64,000 nucleotides of DNA from Marinobacterium jannaschii DSM 6295. Its GTDB lineage: Bacteria; Pseudomonadota; Gammaproteobacteria; Pseudomonadales; Balneatricaceae. Position numbers and translations under genes: made by a program. The notes below the pieces were generated by a model. It did not search any database. It had not been told where the DNA came from and was given only the letters and a program-made list of their open reading frames with translations. Below, piece after piece: positions 10,012 through 18,758 of this stretch. Within the stretch, counting starts at the first letter, position 1, and each line of letters begins with the position of its first letter. The stretch is taken from assembly GCF_000620085.1 (NCBI RefSeq), contig NZ_JHVJ01000003.1, positions 248,001 through 312,000 of the forward strand. Direction: 5' to 3'.

Positions 10012-10536
10012 TCAGCGGCCACGTACCATCTGACGGATCAGGTTTTCCGGCCCCAGTCGGCTGAGCAAAACCACTGCCGTCACGTGTAGCGATACCAGTG
10101 CCAGAGTGGCATTGGCAAAAAACTCATGTATCCCTTCCAACAGCTCTTCTGCGGGCAATATCTCGGCCTGACAGGCCCATCCGCTCAGCGCCGTCAGCAG
10201 CAATGACAGCATCAGGGCGATAACCATAGCCCCACCGACCGGATTATGACCTTCCGATGGCGTATGCCGGCCATGGTTGAGTAGTTCTTGCAGTGAGGCT
10301 TTAAATGAAGCGGCTGTAGGAACAAAGTTTATAAAGCGGGCGTTTTTTGAGCCGATAAAGCCCCATAGCAAGCGCAGTGTCAGCATGCCGAGAATCCAGT
10401 AACCCGCCCATTCATGCAGGCGCTTACCCTCTTCAAACAGGGTGAAATTCAATACAAAGGCCAGCGCGACCGACCAGTGAAAGAATCGGATAAAGAGGTC
10501 CCATTTATTGCCACCGGGTGTCGGGGTGTTGTTCAT
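10012..10536 (-). CDS. Cytochrome b561 / Ni-Fe-hydrogenase-type b subunit
   Basis: 174 residues with four predicted membrane helices. It opens with the family signature WDLFIRFFHW (first haem His) and has later His residues in LHEWAGYWILG, GIHEFF and LVSLHVTAV. The family carries electrons between quinol and periplasmic or membrane partners using two b haems. The gene runs divergently from the OmpR-type regulator at 10815. The 278-bp gap holds two direct-repeat boxes suited to that regulator, so it may be a target of the two-component system. Confidence 0.87.
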   Translation of the reverse strand: MNNTPTPGGNKWDLFIRFFHWSVALAFVLNFTLFEEGKRLHEWAGYWILGMLTLRLLWGFIGSKNARFINFVPTAASFKASLQELLNHGRHTPSEGHNPVGGAMVIALMLSLLLTALSGWACQAEILPAEELLEGIHEFFANATLALVSLHVTAVVLLSRLGPENLIRQMVRGR

Positions 10537-10612
10537 ATTCAGTCTCCGCGAGCGTTCATCTACAACAGTCTGTTGACTGCCAAGTCGTTGAGGCGAAGTC
10601 TGGCGCTGAATC

Positions 10613-10684
10613 CTTAAAGGTTTCTTAAGGGATCGGAATTATGCCCAGCCTTTCAAATATGGGGGTTCTTAAGTAAGCGTTAAG
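10613..10684. promoter_or_regulatory. Two PmrA/QseB-like direct-repeat boxes
   Basis: CTTAAA-N5-CTTAAG at 10613-10629 and CTTAAG-N5-GTTAAG at 10668-10684. Both have the 11-bp period of the YTTAAK-N5-YTTAAK box bound by PmrA/QseB-class OmpR regulators. They lie between the divergent cytochrome b561 gene and the regulator gene, so autoregulation and control of the cytochrome are both plausible. The match is by eye and partial in one half-site of each box. Confidence 0.65.
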
Positions 10685-10814
10685 AAATCGCTGGTATCCA
10701 TAGCATGGGGAGCTGCAATCCATTGTTTTAAAGAGATTTTGAATGCATTGTTGGCAGCCTCCACGGGATCGGCGACTATATCGCCTCGGACTGAACTGAT
10801 CGAAATGGAATAAG

Positions 10815-11480
10815 ATGAAACTGCTGTTGGTAGAAGATGACCTATTGCTGGGTGAAGGGGTGGTGACTGCGCTGGAGAATCAGCGCTATCGTGTCGAGTG
10901 GGCTCGGGATGCGGCGGGTGCCGAAGCGCTTTGCCGGGCCGCTGAATTTGATCTGATGGTGCTGGATCTTGGCTTGCCTGATATGGACGGTATGACGTTG
11001 CTGAAGCGTTTGCGTAATCAGGGCGTTAAGGCTCCGGTATTGATCCTGACCGCGCGCGATGGCATTGAGGAGCGGGTGCGCGGGCTGGACGCAGGGGCCG
11101 ACGATTTTGTCTGCAAGCCGTTTGACCTGCAGGAGTTCCTGGCGCGGCTAAGGGCACTGAGCCGCCGGGGGGCGGGTATTGTGTCACCGGTAATCACCCT
11201 GGGTAATATCGAGATCTGCCCGAAGTCCTTCAGTGTCAGGCAGGCGGGGGAGGTGGTCAGCCTGTCGCGTTATGAATTTGACCTGCTACTGCACCTGGCC
11301 TCCCATCCGATGCGGGTATTCTCCCGCGATATGCTGGTGGACCAGCTCTACAGCTGGGATAAGGAGATCGGTAGCAACACGGTGGAGGTGTATGTGCACC
11401 ACCTGCGCAAGAAGCTGGGAAAGGCCGTGATCCGCACGGTTCGCGGTGTTGGTTATCAACTGGGTGAGGCATCGGCATGA
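10815..11480 (+). CDS. OmpR-family response regulator (QseB/PmrA-like)
   Basis: 221 residues. The receiver (1-115) has acidic pocket EDD, phospho-acceptor LMVLDLGLPDMDG and switch KPF. A winged-helix output domain (about 125-218) ends with the usual HHLRKKLG...IRTVRGVGYQL. The length and the LLVEDDLLLGEG opening match the QseB/PmrA/TctD group. Its stop overlaps the start of the kinase gene by 4 bp. Direct-repeat boxes typical for this group lie upstream. Confidence 0.95.
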   Translation: MKLLLVEDDLLLGEGVVTALENQRYRVEWARDAAGAEALCRAAEFDLMVLDLGLPDMDGMTLLKRLRNQGVKAPVLILTARDGIEERVRGLDAGADDFVCKPFDLQEFLARLRALSRRGAGIVSPVITLGNIEICPKSFSVRQAGEVVSLSRYEFDLLLHLASHPMRVFSRDMLVDQLYSWDKEIGSNTVEVYVHHLRKKLGKAVIRTVRGVGYQLGEASA

Positions 11481-12943
11481 ACCGTTCAATCAGACGCGGG
11501 CTGATGTTAATGCTGGTGGCTGCAGTCGTATTGTTAATCGGCAGCAGCCTGGTGGTCAGTTATCTGGATATTGGCCATGAAAGTGAGGAGATGTATGACG
11601 CCGAGCTGGCGAAAACCAGCCGTATCCTGGAATCGCTGCTGCTGGCGACCCATAACGCTGAAACTATCCGCCAGCTGGATGATCGGCGGGTGGAACACAA
11701 TATGCCCGAGCCGTCGCTCAATGTCAGGGGCGACGATAAGGACGAGTATGATGAATCCGGCCACAAATATGAGAACAAGCTGAGCTTTCAGGTCTGGCAT
11801 CAGTCCGGCAAGGCCCTGATTGGTAGTGGTCAGAAGTCGTTCCTGGGGTTCCCGGCCGGGCCAGGCTTTACCTATGCCGACTCGGACCTCGGCGACTGGC
11901 GTACCTTTGCCCTGTTTAGCGATCGGCTGCAGAGCTGGATCATCGTTGGCCAGCGCATGGACCTGCGCGAGGAGCTGACCGAGGAGATAGCCGAACACAA
12001 TGTCGTGCCGATGATGGTGGTGATACCGGTGCTGCTGGTACTGATCGGCTTTATTATCCAGCGTGGCTTTATGCCGCTGATCCGCGTCAGCGGCGAGATC
12101 TCGCAACGGGGGCCGGATATGCTGACGCCGATCTCTGAGGAGGGGGTTCCGGCAGAACTGACGGATATGGTCAGCTCGGTTAACCGGCTGATGTCGCGGC
12201 TCGAACAGGCACTCGAACAGCAGAAGCGCTTTACCAGCAATGCCGCCCATGAGATCCGTACACCGCTGGCGGCCATCCGTATCCACGCCCAGAACCTGCC
12301 TGCTGAAAGCGATGATGTAAAGCGGGTGCGGCAGCAGATCCTGTCCGGGACCGATCGCCTGACCCATATGGTCAATCAGCTACTGACCCTGAGCCGCATC
12401 GAGGCAGCGGAGTCCTGCGGCGATCGCCGCTGCACTGATCCGGCAGAGCTGATTGAAACCCTGCTGGGCGAATTCCGTTTACTGACTGCCGAGAAGCAGC
12501 AACAGATCGCCTTGCTGGTACCCAAACCGGTTAAGGCCGAACTGAACCCGGATGCCTTTCTGATCCTGATGCGTAACCTGGTGGACAACGCCGTTCGATA
12601 CACCCCTGCCGGCGGCCAGTTGCTGGTGGATCTGAAAGCCGAGGAGCAGAGTCTCGTAGTGGTGGTGCAGGACAGCGGACCGGGCCTGACCGCCGAGCAG
12701 CGCCAGCAGGTGTTTGATCGTTTCTACCGGGCAGGTGGAAACGATGTGGAGGGCTGCGGCATCGGGATGTCGATTGTCGCAGAGATCTGCCAGCGTTGTG
12801 ATTTCCGTATTGAGCTGCAGGATAGCGATATTGCGGATACCGGGCTTAAGGTAGTGGTGACCTGTGAGGCGGCTATCCTCGTCGACGAGGGTGCCGGTTC
12901 AGGAACAGGGCTGGGGCCAGCGTTGCAGGCTGAGCCGGTATAA
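11477..12943 (+). CDS. Sensor histidine kinase, QseC/PmrB-like
   Basis: 488 residues. TM1 is at about 9-30, a periplasmic loop runs to about 172, and TM2 is at about 175-195. Then HAMP, HisKA with NAAHEIRTPLAAI, and HATPase with NLVDNAVRY, DSGPGL and GCGIGMSI. The periplasmic loop has an acidic patch (GDDKDEYDESGHKYE), the kind of feature that binds cations in PmrB/PhoQ-like sensors, so metal or pH sensing is possible. The gene is coupled to the upstream regulator. Its last 45 bp overlap the convergent gene at 12899, so its 24-residue tail lies inside another coding sequence. Confidence 0.93.
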   Translation: MNRSIRRGLMLMLVAAVVLLIGSSLVVSYLDIGHESEEMYDAELAKTSRILESLLLATHNAETIRQLDDRRVEHNMPEPSLNVRGDDKDEYDESGHKYENKLSFQVWHQSGKALIGSGQKSFLGFPAGPGFTYADSDLGDWRTFALFSDRLQSWIIVGQRMDLREELTEEIAEHNVVPMMVVIPVLLVLIGFIIQRGFMPLIRVSGEISQRGPDMLTPISEEGVPAELTDMVSSVNRLMSRLEQALEQQKRFTSNAAHEIRTPLAAIRIHAQNLPAESDDVKRVRQQILSGTDRLTHMVNQLLTLSRIEAAESCGDRRCTDPAELIETLLGEFRLLTAEKQQQIALLVPKPVKAELNPDAFLILMRNLVDNAVRYTPAGGQLLVDLKAEEQSLVVVVQDSGPGLTAEQRQQVFDRFYRAGGNDVEGCGIGMSIVAEICQRCDFRIELQDSDIADTGLKVVVTCEAAILVDEGAGSGTGLGPALQAEPV

Positions 12944-13618
12944 CTGGGCTTCAATCTGCTTGTAGCGGCTGTCACTGGCCGCCTGTTTCAGGCGTTGCGC
13001 CAGTGTCTGGTTGGCCTCGCGGTCGGGGGATAGCAGCCAGATAGTCTGGCAACTGGTATCTCCGATCATGAAGGGCATCCCCGGGGCGGCGTCGATCAGG
13101 GCATTAATCAGTCCGTCGATGCCGCCCAGCACACCGCTGAGGCGGTTAAGCGAGAGCAGTCGTAGTCCTTCCTGATAGCTGTCGATCGGTTCCAGCGGTA
13201 GCGGGTGCTGGTTGCGGATGCCAAATTCCAGCCCGCCGATACTGCCGACCGGGTTATTGGGATGGGCATTCTGACTGTAGAGGATACCGACCTCCAGCCG
13301 GGTCAGAGCCAGCAGGGGTTCGAACCGTTCGGGCAGGGTTTCAGGATCGCCCGCGACCAGCAGGTGATCGCTGCGCGCCGGGGCCAGTGCCTGCTCCTTA
13401 TCCGACACCCGTATCTCTCCCTCTATCTCCGCCAGTTGCAGCAACGCCCGGGTCAGACTGACGATCAGGCCATCAGGTTGTGTCTCTCTGTTATAAGCGT
13501 AACTGCCCATTTCGATAACGACGATCTCGGGGGCTTTGGCCTGTGCAGGTTGTAACGGACCTGCCATCAACAGGCCGAAGGTAACTAAACAGAGTATCAG
13601 AATGAGGAATTTGGGCAT
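12899..13618 (-). CDS. Periplasmic substrate-binding-protein-like protein (SBP family 3-like)
   Basis: 239 residues with a clear signal peptide (hydrophobic 4-20, cleavage near AQAKA). The mature part has the feel of the small amino-acid-binding/MltF-type periplasmic fold: EIVVIEMGSY start, a central LEFGIRNQHPLP, and an end rich in Arg/Gln helices. There are no transporter genes around it. It is transcribed toward the sensor kinase and overlaps its 3' end by 45 bp. It may bind a ligand for a membrane sensor or be a stand-alone solute-binding relic. Confidence 0.7.
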   Translation of the reverse strand: MPKFLILILCLVTFGLLMAGPLQPAQAKAPEIVVIEMGSYAYNRETQPDGLIVSLTRALLQLAEIEGEIRVSDKEQALAPARSDHLLVAGDPETLPERFEPLLALTRLEVGILYSQNAHPNNPVGSIGGLEFGIRNQHPLPLEPIDSYQEGLRLLSLNRLSGVLGGIDGLINALIDAAPGMPFMIGDTSCQTIWLLSPDREANQTLAQRLKQAASDSRYKQIEAQLYRLSLQRWPQPCS

Positions 13619-13713
13619 CGTCTGGGTCTGCAGCGTCAGGCTGAGGCCGGAGATCCTTGGCTCCTTCTAATTATAGGTGCAGTCTTTGCCTGGGGATTAT
13701 TGCGAAGCGCCAT

Positions 13714-13737
13714 AAAAAAGCCGACCCGAAGGCCGGC
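13714..13737 (-). terminator. Terminator of the formate dehydrogenase operon
   Basis: Read on the minus strand: GCCGGCC-TTCG-GGTCGGC followed by six Ts, a stable tetraloop hairpin. It lies about 260 bp beyond the fdhC stop, so the operon message has a long 3' tail that also contains the hairpin at 13788-13815. Confidence 0.85.
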
Positions 13738-13787
13738 GAAATGTGCAAAAAGGAAAGCGGACAAACCGTAAGGACTGTCGCAGTAAC

Positions 13788-13815
13788 CGGGCCTGAAACA
13801 TCCTGTTCAGGCCCG
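13788..13815. repeat. 10-bp perfect inverted repeat downstream of fdhC
   Basis: CGGGCCTGAA/TTCAGGCCCG with an 8-nt loop, in the 380-bp gene-free stretch between the fdhC stop and the periplasmic protein gene. A very similar stem (CGGGCCTGA/TCAGGCCCG) lies after the arsM-like gene at 42847-42890. It probably folds in the 3' UTR of the fdh message. I see no gene in the rest of this gap. Confidence 0.7.
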
Positions 13816-13995
13816 CTGCGTCCGAACGGCAGCGCTTAACAGCACAGAGTGGAAGATGTCAGGGAACGGTCAGGAGACCCTCACACCTCCAGCCACGGCA
13901 AATGACGGTTTGCCAATGCCCCTGAACAACCCGGCCTGCCAGAACCGGGCAATAGCAATCGCGACAGGGGAGTGCCCACGATTGCCTCAGAGTCG

Positions 13996-14964
13996 TTACA
14001 CAGTGTCCTTCGCCTCGCGGGCTTTAACCTCCTGATACCAGAGGTCGTGATGCTGCTTTGCCCAGGTTTCATCAACCTGTCCCGTGGTCATTCCCTCCAG
14101 TGCACCTTCAGTCCCGAGGGTACCGATATAGATGTGGCCCAGGGAGGCTGCGATCAGGATCAGTGAGCCTGCGGCATGCACCAGGTTGGCCCATTGCATG
14201 GTGTTGCGAACCTGATCGAAGTTGGGGAAGTCCAGGATCAGTCCGCTGACGCAGACGGCGATGCCAAACAGGGTCAGCAGCCAGAACCAGATTTTTTCAC
14301 CACCATTCATATAGCCTGCGCTGGGGTGGGCGTTGCCGATAATGCCGCCGCCTTTGATAAACCAGGTCAGGTCGGTGCGGTTAAAGACGTTGTGCTTCAT
14401 CCAGCGCAGGATCATCAGCAGCAGGCCGAGCACAAACAGCGGGCCCAGATAGTTGTGGGCTAGCTTGCAGGCCAGCATATAACTGGCCCAGAGGCCGTCA
14501 CCCATGACGGACTTCAGTACAAACTTGCCATAGAGCAGGCTCAGGCCGGAAATCCCCAGAATGATAAACAGGATCGCGACCGTCCAGTGGTTAGCCCGGT
14601 CTAGTCGTGACCAGCGCTGGATGGTGTTGCCGCTGCGTGGGGCATCCAGCTTCTTCTGACCGACGATCAGGTAGAAGATCGCCAGCAGACCCAGGGTGCC
14701 GCCGACAGCGAATGCCCCGGCCGGGGTGATCCATTGATTGCGCCAGTAGCGCCAGTAATCGCCCTGCACATTGATCAGGTTGCCCGCTTCAGCCGTGCTG
14801 GATTGGGTAGTGCCGTTTTCGCCCTGACGGATCACCTGCCAGTATTCGGCTCCGGCAAACGCCGCCACGCGCTGCTCGGACGGCACTGAATCTTCGGCCT
14901 TAACAGGCAGGATGATCAGGCTGATAAGCAGGGCGGCCAGCTTGAGTAAGAGTTTTATCTGCAT
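13996..14964 (-). CDS. fdhC: Formate dehydrogenase cytochrome b556 (gamma) subunit
   Basis: 322 residues: a signal peptide (about 1-23), an 80-residue periplasmic segment, then five membrane helices. It ends in the FdnI/FdoI-type cytochrome b fold, with RLDRANHWTVAILFIILG, MLACKLAHNYLG and LVHAAGSLILIAAS supplying haem-b histidines. It passes electrons from the iron-sulfur subunit to quinone in the inner membrane. It is the last gene of the fdh operon, 57 bp after fdhB. The extra N-terminal periplasmic segment is typical of the type-3 enzymes with a Tat-accessory gene, not of E. coli FdnI. Confidence 0.92.
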   Translation of the reverse strand: MQIKLLLKLAALLISLIILPVKAEDSVPSEQRVAAFAGAEYWQVIRQGENGTTQSSTAEAGNLINVQGDYWRYWRNQWITPAGAFAVGGTLGLLAIFYLIVGQKKLDAPRSGNTIQRWSRLDRANHWTVAILFIILGISGLSLLYGKFVLKSVMGDGLWASYMLACKLAHNYLGPLFVLGLLLMILRWMKHNVFNRTDLTWFIKGGGIIGNAHPSAGYMNGGEKIWFWLLTLFGIAVCVSGLILDFPNFDQVRNTMQWANLVHAAGSLILIAASLGHIYIGTLGTEGALEGMTTGQVDETWAKQHHDLWYQEVKAREAKDTV

Positions 14965-15021
14965 AGAACTGTTCCGACAGAGGCCGGCGACACTCAGGTG
15001 CGCACCGGCCTTATTACGCCC

Positions 15022-15636
15022 TTAGGCCTTTGGCTGGGCCGCATCGTAGGCCAGCTCTTCAGCCGACCCGTTGCTGGCCCAGGCACCGTCGGCGTGGCCA
15101 CGGTAGATCACCCGCTCGCGGAAGATATCGGATACCTTATCCGCATCGCCCGCCAGCAGGGCCTTGGTGGAGCACATCTCGGCACACATCGGCAGCTTGC
15201 CCTCGGCGATACGGTTGGCACCGTACTTGGCTTTCTCCTCCGGGCTATGATCCTCCTCCGGGCCACCGGCGCAGAAGGTGCACTTATCCATCTTGCCGCG
15301 CTCGCCGAAAGAGGATTTGCTTGGAAACTGCGGGGCACCGAATGGGCAGGCGAAGAGGCAGTAACCGCAACCGATGCAGGCATCCTTGTTGTGCAGCACG
15401 ATGCCGTCGTCGGTCTTGTAGAAGCAGTCGGTCGGGCAGACCGCCATACAAGGGGCGTCGGAGCAGTGCATGCAGGCGACGGAGATGGAGGTCTCATCCG
15501 GCAGGCCGTCGTTGACGGTGACTACGCGGCGGCGGTTGACGCCCCATTCCACTTCGTTTTCGTTCTTACAGGCGGTGACGCAGCCGTTACACTCGATGCA
15601 ACGCTTGGAGTCACAGAGAAATTTCATATTAGCCAT
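15022..15636 (-). CDS. fdhB: Formate dehydrogenase iron-sulfur (beta) subunit
   Basis: 204 residues. Cysteine sets for four [4Fe-4S] clusters are visible: CIECNGCVTAC, CMHCSDAPCMAVCP, CIGCGYCLFACP and CTFCAG...CAEMC. There is no membrane anchor or Tat signal, so it should be exported as a complex with FdhA, whose signal carries it. Length fits the short fdh3B class, not the longer FdnH/FdoH with a C-terminal TM helix. It sits 14 bp after fdhA and 57 bp before fdhC. Confidence 0.95.
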   Translation of the reverse strand: MANMKFLCDSKRCIECNGCVTACKNENEVEWGVNRRRVVTVNDGLPDETSISVACMHCSDAPCMAVCPTDCFYKTDDGIVLHNKDACIGCGYCLFACPFGAPQFPSKSSFGERGKMDKCTFCAGGPEEDHSPEEKAKYGANRIAEGKLPMCAEMCSTKALLAGDADKVSDIFRERVIYRGHADGAWASNGSAEELAYDAAQPKA

Positions 15637-15650
15637 GTTCTGTTATCTCC

Positions 15651-18509
15651 TCAGGCGCTGGCTTTTTCGATACGGCACAGGGTCACTTTGGTCTCCTGCA
15701 TATTGGTGACAGGGTCATAGCCATAGGTCATGGCGGTGTTAGCCGCCTCGCCGGTGACATATGGATCGGATCCCTGAGGGTATTTGTCGCGCAGGTCCTT
15801 ACCCTGGAAACGACCACCGAAGTGGAACGGGATAAAGGCCACGCCGCGATCGACCCGAGGGGTCACCAGTGCTTTCACCTTGATGCTGCCGCCCTCGGGG
15901 CCATGCACCCAGACATCCTCGCCGTCGCGGAAGCCAAGGGTGTTGGCATCGGCCGGATTGACCTCGACAAACATCTCCTGCTGCAGCTCGGCCAGCCAGG
16001 GGTTGGAGCGGCTCTCTTCGCCGCCGCCTTCATATTCCACCAGACGGCCGGAGGTGAGGATGATCGGATATTCACCGGAAACATCCTTATCCTGGATCGA
16101 CTTGTAGAGCGTCGGCAGGCGGTACATCGATTCGGAGTCATCCCAGGTCGGGTATTTGGCGACCAGATCGCGGCGTGGCGTGTAGAGCGGCTCACGGTGC
16201 AGCGGTACTTTGTCCGGGAAGGTCCAGACCACGGCGCGGGCCTTGGCGTTACCGAACGGGGCGCAGCCGTGCTTGATCGCGACGCGCTGGATGCCGCCGG
16301 AAAGGTCGGTCTTCCAGTTCTTACCCTCGGCTGCTTGTTTCTCCTCGGCGCTGAGGTCGTTCCACCAACCCAGCTGTTTCAGCAGCTTGTCGTTAAATTC
16401 CGGATAACCGTCGTTGATCTCAGAGCCCCTGGTGTAGGAACCTTCCGCCAGCAGGCTGATGCCATCGCGCTCGACACCGAATCGGGCACGGAATGGCAGG
16501 CCGCCCTCAGCCACCGGTTTACTGGTGTCGTAGAGAATCGGCGTACCCGGGTGGCCCATCTCGGCGCCGCCCCAGCACGGCCATGGCATGCCGTAGTATT
16601 CGCCATCCAGCGGGCCGCCTTCGCCTTTCAGGGTATCGAAGTTGAAGGTGTGCCAGTTTTGCTGGTGGGCCTTGAGGCGTTCCGGACTCTGGCCGGTGTA
16701 ACCGATGGTCCACATGCCGGCATTGAATTCACGGGTGATATCCTCGATCAGTGGCTGGCTGCCATTGACCTTGATGTTCTTAAACAGCTGCTCGCCGAAG
16801 CCCAGCTTGTGCGAGAACAGGTACATGATCTCGTGGTCGGGCTTGGATTCGAACAGCGGCTCGATCACCTGGTCGCGCCATTGCAAAGAGCGGTTGGAAG
16901 CGGTGACGGAGCCGTAGCTTTCGAACTGGGTGGTGGCAGGCAGCAGGTAGACGCCGTCCTTGCGGTCGTGCATTACGGCGGCGTGGGTCGGATACGGATC
17001 GACGATCACCATCAGATCCAGCTTCTCCATCGCCTTTTTCATCTCGACGCCGCGGGTCTGGGAGTTCACCGCGTGTCCCCAGTAGAACATCGCACGGATG
17101 TTATCTTTCTGGTCCATGCGGGTCTTCTCTTCCAGTACGCCATCAACCCAGCGCGATACCGGAATGCCCTTGTTGTTGATCGGCTTCAGCTTCTGATAGA
17201 CCTGCGGGTCGAAGCGGCCTTTGATCCAGTCAACGTCGAGGTTCCAGACTTTGGCCCAGTGTTTCCAGGCGCCGTCGGAGAGGCCGTAGTAACCGGGCAG
17301 GGTGTGGGAAAGTACGCCCAGGTCGGTGGCGCCCTGCACGTTGTCGTGGCCACGGAAGATGTTGGTACCGCCGCCGGAGATGCCCATATTGCCCAAGGCC
17401 AGCATCAGGATGCAGTAGGCACGGGTATTGTTGTTACCGGTGGTGTGCTGGGTGCCGCCCATACACCAGATTACGGTGCCGGGACGGTTTTCCGCCAGCA
17501 TCCGTGCTGCGTGCTTTATCTCCTGCTCGCTGGCACCGGTGACATCCTCAACCTTTTCCGGTGTCCAGTTGGCGACCTCGGCGCGGACCTCGTCCATACC
17601 GTATACGCGCTGGCGGATAAATTGCTTGTCCTCCCAGCCGTTCTCGAAGATGTGCCACAGCAGGCCCCAGATAAAGGCCACATCGGAGCCCGGGCGGATA
17701 CGCACATAGTCGTTGCACTTGGCGGCGGTGCGGGTGAAACGCGGATCGACACAGATCATATGCGCCTTGTTGCGTTCCTTAGCGCGCAGGATATGCTGCA
17801 TCGCCACCGGGTGGGCTTCGGCCGGGTTGGAACCGATCAGCAGGATCGACTTGCAGAAGTGGATATCGTTGAAGGAGTTGGTCATAGCGCCGTAACCCCA
17901 GGTATTTGCCACACCCGCCACCGTGGTGGAGTGACAGATACGTGCCTGATGGTCGACGTTGTTGGTGCCCCAGAGAGCGGCAAACTTACGGAACAGGTAG
18001 GCCTGTTCATTGCTGAACTTGGCGGAGCCGAGCAAGTAGATTGAGTCCGGGCCAGACTCCTGGCGGATCTGCAACATCTTGTCGCCGATATCGCTGATCG
18101 CCTGATCCCAGCTGACTTTCTGCCACTTACCGTTTTCCAGCTTCATCGGGTATTTCAGGCGGCGGTCGCCATGACCGTGCTCACGCAGGGCCGCACCCTT
18201 GGCACAGTGACCTCCGGCATTGAAGGGGTGGTCGAAGGCCGGTTCCTGGCCGGTCCAGACGCCGTTCTGGACTTCGGCATAGACGCCACAGCCGACAGAA
18301 CAGTGGGAACAGATGGTGCGTTTTACTTCGGTGGGAACGTTGTGTGCTACTGTTTTCGCCTGGGCTTGTTGCATCATGCCCGGCGCCATCATGCTGGCAG
18401 CAGCGACGCCACCGGTGGCAATACCGCTGTTCTTGAGGAAACGGCGGCGGCTCAGGCCAAGGCCCGCTGTGGCTGCAGCAGGCTGATCAGATTTTTTTGT
18501 CAGTCGCAT
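15651..18509 (-). CDS. fdhA: Formate dehydrogenase catalytic (alpha) subunit, Mo/W-bis-MGD, Cys type
   Basis: 952 residues. The Tat signal is SRRRFLKNSG at 20-29, with cleavage near QAQAK. The [4Fe-4S] ligands are C67, C70, C74 and C102. The active-site ligand is C192 in QARICHSTTVAG, where E. coli FdnG has selenocysteine, so this is the Cys form and needs no selenium. The adjacent His (ICH) is conserved. The C-terminal molydopterin-binding domain (TSGRLVEYEGGGEESRS) is complete. It oxidises formate to CO2 on the periplasmic side. The cofactor is probably matched by the tup, mob, moe and moa genes at 33.8-38.9 kb. Mo versus W use cannot be read from the sequence. Confidence 0.96.
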   Translation of the reverse strand: MRLTKKSDQPAAATAGLGLSRRRFLKNSGIATGGVAAASMMAPGMMQQAQAKTVAHNVPTEVKRTICSHCSVGCGVYAEVQNGVWTGQEPAFDHPFNAGGHCAKGAALREHGHGDRRLKYPMKLENGKWQKVSWDQAISDIGDKMLQIRQESGPDSIYLLGSAKFSNEQAYLFRKFAALWGTNNVDHQARICHSTTVAGVANTWGYGAMTNSFNDIHFCKSILLIGSNPAEAHPVAMQHILRAKERNKAHMICVDPRFTRTAAKCNDYVRIRPGSDVAFIWGLLWHIFENGWEDKQFIRQRVYGMDEVRAEVANWTPEKVEDVTGASEQEIKHAARMLAENRPGTVIWCMGGTQHTTGNNNTRAYCILMLALGNMGISGGGTNIFRGHDNVQGATDLGVLSHTLPGYYGLSDGAWKHWAKVWNLDVDWIKGRFDPQVYQKLKPINNKGIPVSRWVDGVLEEKTRMDQKDNIRAMFYWGHAVNSQTRGVEMKKAMEKLDLMVIVDPYPTHAAVMHDRKDGVYLLPATTQFESYGSVTASNRSLQWRDQVIEPLFESKPDHEIMYLFSHKLGFGEQLFKNIKVNGSQPLIEDITREFNAGMWTIGYTGQSPERLKAHQQNWHTFNFDTLKGEGGPLDGEYYGMPWPCWGGAEMGHPGTPILYDTSKPVAEGGLPFRARFGVERDGISLLAEGSYTRGSEINDGYPEFNDKLLKQLGWWNDLSAEEKQAAEGKNWKTDLSGGIQRVAIKHGCAPFGNAKARAVVWTFPDKVPLHREPLYTPRRDLVAKYPTWDDSESMYRLPTLYKSIQDKDVSGEYPIILTSGRLVEYEGGGEESRSNPWLAELQQEMFVEVNPADANTLGFRDGEDVWVHGPEGGSIKVKALVTPRVDRGVAFIPFHFGGRFQGKDLRDKYPQGSDPYVTGEAANTAMTYGYDPVTNMQETKVTLCRIEKASA

Positions 18510-18529
18510 CGTGTCTTCCTTACGGCGCT

Positions 18530-18733
18530 TCAGTTGCGGGCAGAGTCGTAATAGCTGCGGATATGATCGGTCTCACGGTAACCGCTGCTGTTGTCGGCTG
18601 GTTCTTCGGGGGCAGGGGCCTGCGCCTGTACCTGGGAGGCGAGGGTGGCCGCACCTACGGCACCTCCCGCCAGGCCGAGCTTCTTCAGGAAGCTGCGGCG
18701 GCCATTGTCGGGCCGGTTTGTCTTCTGGCTCAT
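18530..18733 (-). CDS. Small Tat-signal protein of formate dehydrogenase clusters
   Basis: 67 residues: a Tat signal (GRRSFLKKLG then AGGAVGAATLASQVQAQA) and a short polar tail (DNSSGYRETDHIRSYYDSARN). It matches the 'formate dehydrogenase region TAT target' family found just ahead of fdhA in type-3 clusters. CGGAGAG lies before the ATG. It is probably a small periplasmic accessory or chaperone-like subunit; its biochemical role is not established. It sits 20 bp before fdhA. Confidence 0.9.
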   Translation of the reverse strand: MSQKTNRPDNGRRSFLKKLGLAGGAVGAATLASQVQAQAPAPEEPADNSSGYRETDHIRSYYDSARN

Positions 18734-18758
18734 GTTTCTCTCCGCTTGTTATTGTTAC

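Noticed and set aside
11534-12367. 277-aa minus frame opposite the QseC-like kinase
   Set aside because: Antisense shadow of a gene with all kinase motifs.
15822-18044. 740-aa open frame on the plus strand opposite fdhA
   Set aside because: It lies fully antisense to a strongly conserved catalytic subunit; its protein is low-complexity, rich in Val/Gly/Gln, and matches no family. GC-rich third positions of fdhA keep it open.
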